From assembly GCA_001774245.1 (NCBI GenBank), contig MEZF01000072.1, forward strand, positions 14,035 through 23,578: DNA of 9,544 nt, read 5' to 3'. Positions 1-5,732 of this stretch are shown piece by piece; within the stretch, counting starts at the first letter, position 1, and each line of letters begins with the position of its first letter. The position numbers and the translations under genes were made by a program. The notes under the pieces are model-generated. The model saw only the letters and a program-made list of their open reading frames with translations, searched no databases and had not been told where the DNA came from. The stretch comes from Candidatus Bathyarchaeota archaeon RBG_13_52_12. GTDB taxonomy: Archaea; Thermoproteota; Bathyarchaeia; TCS64.

Positions 1-1
1 G

Positions 2-202
2 ACAAACGCCTTCGACGGCTACTACCGCTACGGACTCTGCTACACGACGATGTTCCATCCCCAGATAATCGGCAAACCCGGGGGCCTCATGCTCCTGGAC
101 AGGCTCTTAAACTACATTGAACGCTTTCCCGATGTATGGTACGCCACCGCCCAAGAGATCGCATCCCATTGGAAAAGAGAACTAGGAACCGAGATAACCT
201 AA
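2..202 (+). CDS. C-terminal end of a polysaccharide deacetylase-like protein (5' end outside window)
   Basis: An open frame enters from the left edge and ends at TAA 200-202, giving the last 66 residues. It reads through FHPQIIGKPGG and then LLDRLLNYIERF, DVWYATAQEIASHW. This is the usual C-terminal signature of NodB-fold polysaccharide deacetylases of the PuuE/PgdA-like kind, where a metal-site or active-site His sits in an HP-x(2)-GxP context and the protein ends in a 'VWFAT..EIA.HW'-type segment. Members hydrolyse N-acetyl or amide groups on sugars or related amides; the substrate cannot be told from this fragment. The catalytic Asp and the main metal ligands would lie upstream, outside the window. 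The gene converges on the minus-strand gene that ends at 266, with 63 bp between them. Family assignment rests on motif recognition only. Confidence 0.72.
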   Translation, partial: TNAFDGYYRYGLCYTTMFHPQIIGKPGGLMLLDRLLNYIERFPDVWYATAQEIASHWKRELGTEIT

Positions 203-265
203 CAGGTTGCACTTGACGATAAAATATCATCCTGCGTACGCTTTACGAGATGATTGTTTGGAAGG

Positions 266-808
266 TCATGGAGGCAAATAGCTATACGAGAGGATAATGT
301 GGAAGGTTAGGTCCATCCCAGCGGTGTTTGGGGCAACCTCGATGCGGAAGGCAGGAGTTTTAGTTACCCTGTATAGGGTCATTTGACTCGGGAATGTTGT
401 TCCGTCTACGTTAAGGATTTTTCGATTGAATATATTGAGGTCTTTTGTCTCGCTAGTCGTGAGAGTAACACCTGGAGTGTTGAGGTCGGTAGCAACATGC
501 AAGTACATGGTATTGATCACTCCTGTGTTATTCATTTCTAATACCTTGATGGCTGAATTTGCACCTGGGGATACGGTTCCAAACTCTATAGAGGTGGTGT
601 TAACTGTAAATATTTCTGATACATGGCCCTTACCGAGAGTCGAAGCCGTGGCGGGAGGGATAAGAACATGAGCTTCGATGATAGTGTCGTATCTGTTGTG
701 TAGTGACTGGATAGCACTTGTACTCGCCATGTTGTAACCGAATACAGCTGCTACCACGATCACAATTCCTCCTAGAATTATTATCAACGAACGGGTATTT
801 TCCCGCAT
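266..808 (-). CDS. Membrane-anchored extracellular beta-sandwich-like protein of unknown function
   Basis: This encodes 180 residues from the ATG at 808-806. A second ATG lies directly upstream at 811-809, but a GGTGA Shine-Dalgarno sequence sits only 1 nt from that codon and at a usable distance from the inner one, so the inner start is preferred. The N-terminus is a short charged segment (RENTR) followed by one hydrophobic helix at about residues 8-26, which fits a signal anchor with the remainder outside the cell. The body is rich in Thr, Val and Asn. It contains an IEFGTVSPGANSAIKVLEMNN stretch, spread over about 21 residues, that resembles Ig-like beta-sandwich domains with the 'FG.V..G......V.N.G' pattern. 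There are no cysteines or catalytic motifs. The gene is visibly more AT-rich than its neighbours and stands alone between a convergent deacetylase and divergent priL. It could be a cell-surface or S-layer-associated protein, but no family is firmly recognised. Confidence 0.62.
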   Translation of the reverse strand: MRENTRSLIIILGGIVIVVAAVFGYNMASTSAIQSLHNRYDTIIEAHVLIPPATASTLGKGHVSEIFTVNTTSIEFGTVSPGANSAIKVLEMNNTGVINTMYLHVATDLNTPGVTLTTSETKDLNIFNRKILNVDGTTFPSQMTLYRVTKTPAFRIEVAPNTAGMDLTFHIILSYSYLPP

Positions 809-865
809 CATTTCACCAGCTTTAGCTGTATGAATAGGATAGATAACACTTACGACCGGCTGAGA

Positions 866-884
866 TTTCTAAATATATACACTC
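866..884. promoter_or_regulatory. TATA-like element in the divergent region between the surface-protein gene and priL
   Basis: An AT-rich core (CTAAATATATAC, about 869-880) lies in the 118-bp gap between the two divergent genes. Read on the plus strand it would place transcription start near 900-905, just ahead of the priL TTG start at 927. Read on the minus strand it would place the start near 845-850, some 40 nt before the ATG at 808. The core is nearly palindromic, so it could serve either direction or both. A second TATA-like sequence is not obvious in the gap. Assignment is by spacing and composition only. Confidence 0.5.
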
Positions 885-926
885 GAACGTGCGATTCTAT
901 AAAGTCCCACTAATACCGCGCGTCCA

Positions 927-2042
927 TTGAGGCATTCAAATGCCATTGGAGGAAACCTTTTTTCAACCGATGCACCAGAGAGGCTGAAGGACATGCTGGA
1001 GAGGGAGGCAGCGAAGTACCCGTTCCTCACCGAGGCTGCGAAGTTAGTTGACGCTCTGAACCTCCAGCTAGACGACCTTACAGATCCGACATACAAAAAA
1101 GTCCTGGACAGAGCCACGGAGCGAGTTGTCCAAGCCATAGAGGACGGCACTATCGACGAGCGCCTTGACGACGTTTTAACTGAACTACTCAGCTTTCCCG
1201 TCGCAGTAATGTTTGTTACAATAAAAGATGAGCCATTCCTCAGTAGGCGTTACGCGCTCGCTGAAGCCGTCCGCGTCTACTTCCTACTACAGGGTGAAGA
1301 GCGTGACAAACTCGCCCAGATAGCGAGGGACTCCTTCGGATGGGATCTCAAGGATTCTGGCGAGCGATATGATGGCGTCCTCCACGATTTCCGACTCCAC
1401 TTCAACGACTACCTCCGTTCCTCCTCATCCTTCCACGAGGACAAATGGAAACTCGTTAACCGCATCGTAAAGAATGGCTACGTCCTACTGACCCAGCGCG
1501 AGGTCGCGCGCCTCATCCAAGGTGAGGTCGAGACCCTCATCAAGGAACAAGTCTCGAAAACCGTAAAGATCAACCTCCCCGAGCCCCTCCAGAGATGCTT
1601 GGAACGTATTTCAAAGGTATTCGATGAGAACAGGCAGAGACTCGGCGGTGAAGATCTGCCCTCCGAGGTTACAAACGAGGCTTTCCCCCCATGCATCCGC
1701 TACTGTATGGAGGGTCTCCTCGCGGGCAGGCGTGCTAGTCACATGGAGCGCTTCGCCTTAACCAGCTTCCTCGTTACCATCGGCATGCCTCTCAACAACC
1801 TGGTGGACCTATACACGAGCGTCACCGACTTCGATCCCGCCATGACGCAGTATCAGGTCGAGCACATAGCCGGAGTTAGGGGAAACCGTACAAAGTACAC
1901 CCCCCCTCTCTGCGATACCCTCCGTACCCACGGCATCTGCCGAAACAAGGACGACATCTGCGAACGTGTCAAGCACCCTCTAAGCTACTACCGCATCAAG
2001 GCAAAGCGCCTAGCCTACCAGAGACCCCAGAAGCAACCTTAA
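927..2042 (+). CDS. priL: DNA primase large subunit PriL (iron-sulphur subunit)
   Basis: PriL pairs with PriS to make the archaeal/eukaryotic-type primase that lays RNA/DNA primers at replication forks. The 371-residue frame shows an N-terminal KYPFL segment (residues about 30-34), a mid-region SRRYALAEA motif, and a C-terminal FeS domain. The four expected cluster ligands are Cys256 (FPPCI), Cys329 (TPPLC), Cys338 (HGIC) and Cys345 (DDIC), followed by the family's KHPLSYY ending. Length is within the usual range. The start is uncertain. TTG 927 follows the TATA-like element at the right distance for a short leader but has no visible Shine-Dalgarno; in-frame ATG 993 is preceded by purine-rich GAGAGG/GAAGG and gives a protein beginning MLEREAAKYPFL, which also suits the family. 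Downstream lies priS, separated by a possible tiny ORF. Identification is strong because the motif spacing is complete. Confidence 0.95.
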   Translation: MRHSNAIGGNLFSTDAPERLKDMLEREAAKYPFLTEAAKLVDALNLQLDDLTDPTYKKVLDRATERVVQAIEDGTIDERLDDVLTELLSFPVAVMFVTIKDEPFLSRRYALAEAVRVYFLLQGEERDKLAQIARDSFGWDLKDSGERYDGVLHDFRLHFNDYLRSSSSFHEDKWKLVNRIVKNGYVLLTQREVARLIQGEVETLIKEQVSKTVKINLPEPLQRCLERISKVFDENRQRLGGEDLPSEVTNEAFPPCIRYCMEGLLAGRRASHMERFALTSFLVTIGMPLNNLVDLYTSVTDFDPAMTQYQVEHIAGVRGNRTKYTPPLCDTLRTHGICRNKDDICERVKHPLSYYRIKAKRLAYQRPQKQP

Positions 2043-2080
2043 CACTCAAATACCCCGATACCGAGCCAGTAAGTACTAAG

Positions 2081-2206
2081 TTGGATGATACGATAATCGA
2101 CAAGATAAGGAACAATGGCCTTCACTTCTGCGCCCATTACAATAACTTGGTAAGGTATAACGCACAGTTATGCGCTAAGTGCCCCCATAACGGTCTAAAG
2201 AAGTAG
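2081..2206 (+). CDS. Possible 41-residue Cys/His (zinc-binding-like) protein between priL and priS
   Basis: A short frame from TTG 2081 to TAG 2204-2206 lies wholly inside the 223-bp gap between priL and priS. The peptide begins LDDTIIDKIRNNG, a plausible amphipathic helix, and continues with FCAHYNN, then QLCAKCPHN near the end. Cys17-x-His19, Cys31-x2-Cys34 and His36 form a pattern that could bind one zinc ion. The composition reads like a real protein, not translated spacer, and the stop is followed within 2 nt by a hairpin and then the priS promoter. Against it, there is no ATG or GTG, no clear Shine-Dalgarno before the TTG, and the frame is very short. No family is recognised. It could also be a decayed remnant. 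Confidence 0.4.
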   Translation: MDDTIIDKIRNNGLHFCAHYNNLVRYNAQLCAKCPHNGLKK

Positions 2207-2207
2207 C

Positions 2208-2227
2208 GGTTTTGCCTGAGGCAAACC
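2208..2227 (+). terminator. Inverted repeat just upstream of the priS promoter
   Basis: GGTTTTGCC and GGCAAACC are complementary apart from one bulged T, separated by a TGA loop. This gives an 8-bp hairpin directly after the stop of the 41-codon frame and before AGTTTTAAAA. It may be a transcript-end or processing hairpin for the priL transcript, or an operator next to the priS TATA box. The T run that follows is short and overlaps the promoter, so the terminator role is tentative. Confidence 0.35.
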
Positions 2228-2237
2228 AGTTTTAAAA
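2228..2237 (+). promoter_or_regulatory. TATA box of priS
   Basis: AGTTTTAAAA lies about 33 bp (centre to ATG) upstream of the priS start at 2266. Archaeal transcription normally starts about 25 bp after the TATA centre, which would be near 2258-2260. The mRNA would therefore be leaderless or nearly so, in agreement with the lack of a Shine-Dalgarno before priS. This suggests that the priS-to-nop10 genes form a transcription unit separate from, or additional to, the priL transcript. Confidence 0.6.
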
Positions 2238-2265
2238 CCCAGCGGACACATTTACCTGAGCGCCT

Positions 2266-3519
2266 ATGGAGTCTGATTGGGGGAGTCCAAGATTCGTAGC
2301 TGAACATTTTCATAGGTGGTACGAGGAGAATGCAAGGACGATACCAGCTCCATCTGAAATCAGGTCGCGGGAGTTTGCCTTTCTCCAGTTTGGGGGGAAG
2401 ACCATGTTCCGCCACATAGGCTTCTCTGACGAGTCCTCTTTCCGCCGATACCTCTACGAGAACGGGCCCGCTCACAGCTACCACAGCTCCAGCTACTACC
2501 AGCACCCCGAGGGGGACATGGCGGGGAAGGGATGGATAGGAGCAGACCTAGTTTTTGACATCGATGCTGATCACTTCGATCTGCCCTGTCAGCACGAGCA
2601 CGACAAATGGAAATGCAGGAGCTGTGGTGCCAATGGCACCGGGAAATCCCCCGAGGTCTGTGGATGCGGAAAAGCTGCATTCGAAGAGGAATCCTGGCTT
2701 TGCGAGCATTGCCTTCAAGCGGCAAAGCACGAGACCCAGAAACTCCTCGACATACTCGTTCAGGACTTTGGGTTCAGTCCCTCGAGCGAGCTTGTAGTGA
2801 ACTTCTCCGGCAACCGCGGCTACCATGTCCACGTCAGAAATAAGAGAACTAGGAACCTCGACCAATCAGGTCGGAGGGAGATCGTGGACTATATCCTCGG
2901 CACCGGAATTAAGCCGGAATACCTTGGCTTCAACCCTAGAGCTAAGGGAGGTCGGTCAACCCTCGCGGAGGAGGGATGGCGGGGCAGGGCAGGGAGAGCC
3001 CTGTACGATTTCATAGCCTCAAGCCAGCCAGAGGAGATAAAAAAGCTGAAGTTGGGGCGCAAGATCACGCGCCTGCTCATCGAAGAACGCGACAAGGTAC
3101 TCGCCATATTAGAGGAGGGTCACCCAAGCATGCTCCTCAAGGCTGTGGGCGTCGGGGACGAGGAGCGCCTCATGGCCGACCTTTCTCGTCTCATGGAGAT
3201 AGCCGTTAAGGAGCAGGCTGCCGACATCGACACCGTCGTCACAACCGATATCCACCGCCTGATAAGGCTCTCCAATACCCTCCACGGTAAGACCGGCTGG
3301 CAGGTCCAGACCATTCAGCTCGATTCTCTTCCAGACTATGACCCGATAACGAGTGCTATAGCCTTCAAATCTGGTGAGGCGAAGATATATGTCCGGCACG
3401 CCCCGAAGATTAGAATAGCTGACACCGAATACGGTCCATATACACAGGAGGTGGCGATGGTTCCACTTGCCGTCGCCATGTTCCTATTGTGCAAGAAGGG
3501 GGCGAGGATCGAACAATGA
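2266..3519 (+). CDS. priS: DNA primase small (catalytic) subunit PriS
   Basis: PriS polymerises the primer strand; with PriL it forms archaeal primase. The 417-residue protein has the archaeo-eukaryotic primase fold signatures: catalytic FDIDAD (Asp98 and Asp100, two metal ligands), SGNRGYHVH (residues 181-189, nucleotide binding), and TTDIHRLIR followed by LHGKTGW (Asp328 the third carboxylate, residues 326-345). The zinc region runs from Cys108-Gln-His110-x-His112 to Cys146-x2-Cys149. Between these halves lies an extra segment with Cys117, Cys120, Cys132 and Cys134, which looks like an inserted zinc ribbon and makes the protein longer than euryarchaeal PriS. ATG 2266 is preceded by a well-placed TATA box and no Shine-Dalgarno. 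The stop overlaps the next gene's ATG by 4 bp (ATGA), implying translational coupling to GINS. Confidence 0.96.
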   Translation: MESDWGSPRFVAEHFHRWYEENARTIPAPSEIRSREFAFLQFGGKTMFRHIGFSDESSFRRYLYENGPAHSYHSSSYYQHPEGDMAGKGWIGADLVFDIDADHFDLPCQHEHDKWKCRSCGANGTGKSPEVCGCGKAAFEEESWLCEHCLQAAKHETQKLLDILVQDFGFSPSSELVVNFSGNRGYHVHVRNKRTRNLDQSGRREIVDYILGTGIKPEYLGFNPRAKGGRSTLAEEGWRGRAGRALYDFIASSQPEEIKKLKLGRKITRLLIEERDKVLAILEEGHPSMLLKAVGVGDEERLMADLSRLMEIAVKEQAADIDTVVTTDIHRLIRLSNTLHGKTGWQVQTIQLDSLPDYDPITSAIAFKSGEAKIYVRHAPKIRIADTEYGPYTQEVAMVPLAVAMFLLCKKGARIEQ

Positions 3520-4142
3520 CTGAAGAATACAAGATCCTGTACGAATCCTGGAGGAGGGAGAAACAGAGGCAGGATGTACAACCCCTCCCCGAGGGGTTCT
3601 TTAGTGCAATGGCGGTCTACGTTAACCAACTAAGAGAACAGAGTAGAACCGTTGACAAGACAACCGTCAAGGGAAAACTGATTGAAAAGGAGAAGGATTA
3701 CGTCGATAAGATGCTTCAAGACCTCAACAGGTTCCGCCTGCACAAACTCGTCTCCGCCGAACTCAACGGGGCGCCAATCGAGCCCCTCAACCTCACGGCT
3801 GAGGAAAAGCATCTTCAGGTTGAGCTGCGCCGCTTGATAGCCGCGCATGTACAGGGCGTGAAGCAGATTATTCAGGGAAGGGAACCCAAGTTCGTAGCAT
3901 CGCCGATAGATAATCCCCCGCAGGTTACACCTTACCCACAACCCCCTTACACACAGCATACTGAAAAGGGTGAAGAGGCTCTCAAAGTTGTTCGCTTCAC
4001 ACAGCCCCTCCCCGCTATCATGGGTGTCGACATGAAAACATATGGCCCCTTCAGGGCAGAAGATGTCGCCTCCCTCCCCGCCCAGAACGCGGATAACCTA
4101 ATAAGGAAGGGCATAGCCAAGCTAGTGGAGACAGCGCCATGA
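3516..4142 (+). CDS. GINS complex subunit, Gins51/Sld5-Psf1-like
   Basis: GINS binds MCM helicase and GAN/RecJ-like Cdc45 in the archaeal CMG-type replicative helicase. The 208-residue protein has an N-terminal helical A domain (residues 1 to about 120, including LYESWRREKQ, QPLPEGFF and KMLQDLNRFRLHKL). A proline-rich linker at about 128-150 follows (PPQVTPYPQPPYTQ). The C-terminal B domain covers about 156-206 (VVRFTQPLPAIMG ... YGPFRAEDVASLP ... LIRKGIAKLVE). The A-then-B order is that of the Gins51 class. ATG 3516 overlaps the priS stop (ATGA) and is preceded by GAGG at a good distance; a GTG at 3489 in the same frame would add nine residues but lies deep inside priS. Its stop in turn overlaps the L44e start by 4 bp. 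The neighbouring primase genes support the replication role. Confidence 0.87.
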   Translation: MTEEYKILYESWRREKQRQDVQPLPEGFFSAMAVYVNQLREQSRTVDKTTVKGKLIEKEKDYVDKMLQDLNRFRLHKLVSAELNGAPIEPLNLTAEEKHLQVELRRLIAAHVQGVKQIIQGREPKFVASPIDNPPQVTPYPQPPYTQHTEKGEEALKVVRFTQPLPAIMGVDMKTYGPFRAEDVASLPAQNADNLIRKGIAKLVETAP

Positions 4143-4414
4143 AAGTTCCAAAGACACTCAGGACCTTCTGCCCCAAATGCAAGACACACACTGAATTCAC
4201 TGTCACCATCTACAAGGCAGGCAAGCGCCAAGGCTCCAGAAAGGGCGAGCGCGACCAAGCCATACGCAAAAAGGGCTACGGGGGACAAAAATTCCCGATG
4301 CAGCACAACCAGGCCAAGGTCACTAAGAAGACCACACTACTGCTCCAATGCAAGGAGTGCAAAAAGAGCCTGATGCGTGAGGGACTACGGCTCAAGAAGG
4401 CGGAGTTGGAGTAA
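4139..4414 (+). CDS. rpl44e: Large ribosomal subunit protein eL42 (L44e)
   Basis: This is a zinc-binding protein of the archaeal/eukaryotic large ribosomal subunit, located near the E site. Its 91 residues match the family's length. The N-terminal MKVPKT start, first knuckle Cys11-x2-Cys14 (TFCPKC), basic centre with GYGGQKFP (residues about 46-53) and second knuckle Cys71-x2-Cys74 (LQCKEC) are all present. The ATG shares ATGA with the GINS stop, and one base separates its TAA from the S27e ATG. Pairing with rps27e and aif2a is typical in archaea and points to one ribosomal and translation operon. Confidence 0.97.
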   Translation: MKVPKTLRTFCPKCKTHTEFTVTIYKAGKRQGSRKGERDQAIRKKGYGGQKFPMQHNQAKVTKKTTLLLQCKECKKSLMREGLRLKKAELE

Positions 4415-4415
4415 A

Positions 4416-4613
4416 ATGGCGGAGTGGGAGAACCTAATCCCCAGACCTTCCTCAAGGTTCTTGAGGGTAAAATGCCTCAGCTGTGAGTCTGAGCAAGTTG
4501 TTTTCAGCCACGCGACCCACGAGGTAAAGTGCCGCACATGCGGCGAGATCATCGCGAGGCCAACAGGTGGTAAAGCCGAGATCAACGGCTCTATCATGGC
4601 GATTCTAGGGTGA
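4416..4613 (+). CDS. rps27e: Small ribosomal subunit protein eS27 (S27e)
   Basis: This is a zinc-ribbon protein of the archaeal/eukaryotic small ribosomal subunit. From ATG 4416 it is 65 residues, the normal length. The frame stays open upstream to 4377, but that would overlap L44e by 38 bp, and GGAG stands just before ATG 4416. The C4 zinc ribbon is Cys20-x2-Cys23 (VKCLSC) and Cys39-x2-Cys42 (VKCRTCG), followed by the conserved PTGGKAEINGSI tail. It begins one base after the L44e stop, and aif2a starts seven bases after its own stop. Confidence 0.97.
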   Translation: MAEWENLIPRPSSRFLRVKCLSCESEQVVFSHATHEVKCRTCGEIIARPTGGKAEINGSIMAILG

Positions 4614-4620
4614 CCCACAA

Positions 4621-5412
4621 GTGAGCCTAGGGCACGCCGAATGGCCGGAGACAGGCGAGATGGTCGTCGCGACTGTCAGCCGGATAGAGTCATACGGTGC
4701 CTACGTTAACCTAGACGAGTACGCTAACAAGGAAGCACTCCTCCATATATCAGAGATAAGCTCTCGATGGGTTCGTAACATTAGGAACCACGTCAGGGAG
4801 AACCAGAAGGTCGTCCTCCAGGTTCTTAGGGTAGACCCCTCCAAGGGCCAGGTTGATCTTAGCCTTCGTAGGGTAAACAAGGATGACCGTAGGAAAAAGA
4901 TCGAGCAGTGGAAGAAGACGCGAAAAGCAGAGACACTGCTCAAGCAGGCAGCAACCGATCTCAAGGCTACCCCCGAGGACCTTTTCGAGGAGATTAGCCC
5001 CAAGCTCAACGATGCTCAAATCAGCCTCTATGACGCCCTTGAGCAGGCAGCAAAGAAGGGTACGGCCATCTTTACTGATCTCGGTATAAAGGCTAAGACC
5101 GCAGAGGCTCTCGCCTCTATTGCGAAGGATAAGATAATCGTAAAAGGCGTTACCATACAGGGCGTCTTCGAGGTGTCAGCCATGGGGAGCAAGGGAATCG
5201 AGGAGATTAAGGATCTCTTCCACATGGCTATAGACCTAGGCGACGAGCTGGAGTCTACGATCAACATATACACCCTCGGGTCCCCGAAATACCGTGTTGA
5301 GGTCACAGCAGAGGATTACAAGAAAGCCGAACTCGCCCTCGACCGCGTCGTAAAGCAGACCGAAAAAGAGTGGTCGAGCCACGAGGGCACCATCTCGTTC
5401 AAGCGGGAGTAG
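4621..5412 (+). CDS. Translation initiation factor aIF2 subunit alpha
   Basis: The alpha subunit of archaeal aIF2 (aIF2-alpha/beta/gamma) helps deliver initiator Met-tRNA to the ribosome. Its 263 residues fit the family. The N-terminal S1/OB domain is at about residues 11-86 (GEMVVATVSRI, YGAYVNLDEY, ALLHISEIS, VLRVDPSKGQVDLSLRRV). A helical middle domain (about 87-170) and a C-terminal alpha/beta domain (about 175-258) follow. The loop corresponding to the eukaryotic eIF2-alpha phosphorylation site carries SEISSRWVRNI (Ser47/Ser48). The start is GTG 4621, with a GGGTGA Shine-Dalgarno overlapping the S27e stop. An ATG at residue 14 would cut into the first S1 strand. It lies between rps27e and nop10, the usual archaeal arrangement. 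Confidence 0.96.
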   Translation: MSLGHAEWPETGEMVVATVSRIESYGAYVNLDEYANKEALLHISEISSRWVRNIRNHVRENQKVVLQVLRVDPSKGQVDLSLRRVNKDDRRKKIEQWKKTRKAETLLKQAATDLKATPEDLFEEISPKLNDAQISLYDALEQAAKKGTAIFTDLGIKAKTAEALASIAKDKIIVKGVTIQGVFEVSAMGSKGIEEIKDLFHMAIDLGDELESTINIYTLGSPKYRVEVTAEDYKKAELALDRVVKQTEKEWSSHEGTISFKRE

Positions 5413-5420
5413 AATGCACA

Positions 5421-5609
5421 TTGGTTTGGCTACTGAGAAGATGCGAGCGCTGTGGTAATTATACCCTTAAGGAAGACTCGTGCCCGCGATGCGGAGGGGT
5501 AGTGAAGTCACCGCACCCTGCAAAGTTTTCGATGGATGACCGATATCGTAGATATCGGTTAATCATGAAGCGTATGTCCGAGAAGAGCACTGAGGTCTCC
5601 ACTGGTTAA
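5421..5609 (+). CDS. nop10: H/ACA ribonucleoprotein protein Nop10
   Basis: Nop10 is a small core protein of H/ACA RNPs. It bridges Cbf5 and L7Ae during guide-RNA-directed pseudouridylation of rRNA. From TTG 5421 it is 62 residues, beginning MVWLLRRC, which matches the family's habit of placing the first Cys near residue 8. The zinc ribbon is Cys8-x2-Cys11 and Cys21-x2-Cys24, followed by the conserved PHPAKFS box (31-37) and DRYRRYR. No in-frame ATG is available at the right place. GGGAG at the aif2a end can act as Shine-Dalgarno. Five Ts follow the stop at 5610-5614. In many archaea a PAC2-family gene comes next; here a transposable element does. Confidence 0.93.
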   Translation: MVWLLRRCERCGNYTLKEDSCPRCGGVVKSPHPAKFSMDDRYRRYRLIMKRMSEKSTEVSTG

Positions 5610-5658
5610 TTTTTGATGATAGCACTCCTTCCTGTCATTGGAAAACCATTCAAGGAAA

Positions 5659-5678
5659 CCTATGACTTGGGTCATGGG
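5659..5678 (+). repeat. Hairpin at the left end of the TnpB element
   Basis: CCTATGAC and GTCATGGG pair over eight positions (one T-G wobble) around a TTGG loop. Imperfect palindromes near the left end of IS200/IS605 elements are what the Y1 transposase recognises, so this is the best left-end candidate. The pairing is read directly from the sequence; the role is inferred. Confidence 0.45.
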
Positions 5679-5700
5679 AGGAATTGGATCATAAAAACAT

Positions 5701-5719
5701 TTAGACGTTTCAAGTCTAA
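5701..5719 (+). repeat. Short inverted repeat just upstream of tnpB
   Basis: TTAGAC and GTCTAA are perfect 6-bp inverted repeats around a 7-nt spacer, 14 bases before the likely TTG start of tnpB at 5733. It could be a second left-end structure or could shape the tnpB leader. No independent support is visible. Confidence 0.35.
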
Positions 5720-5732
5720 CACTCTCTTAGGC

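Noticed and set aside
2137..2865. Several frames antisense or alternative to priS (for example minus-strand 2360-2725 and 2548-2865)
   Set aside because: They lie across the conserved PriS motifs, which explain the open frames; their translations resemble no protein.
5614..5640. TGATGA resembling a C/D-box sRNA C box just after nop10
   Set aside because: No CUGA D box at a proper distance and no D'/C' pair; more likely part of the element's left end.
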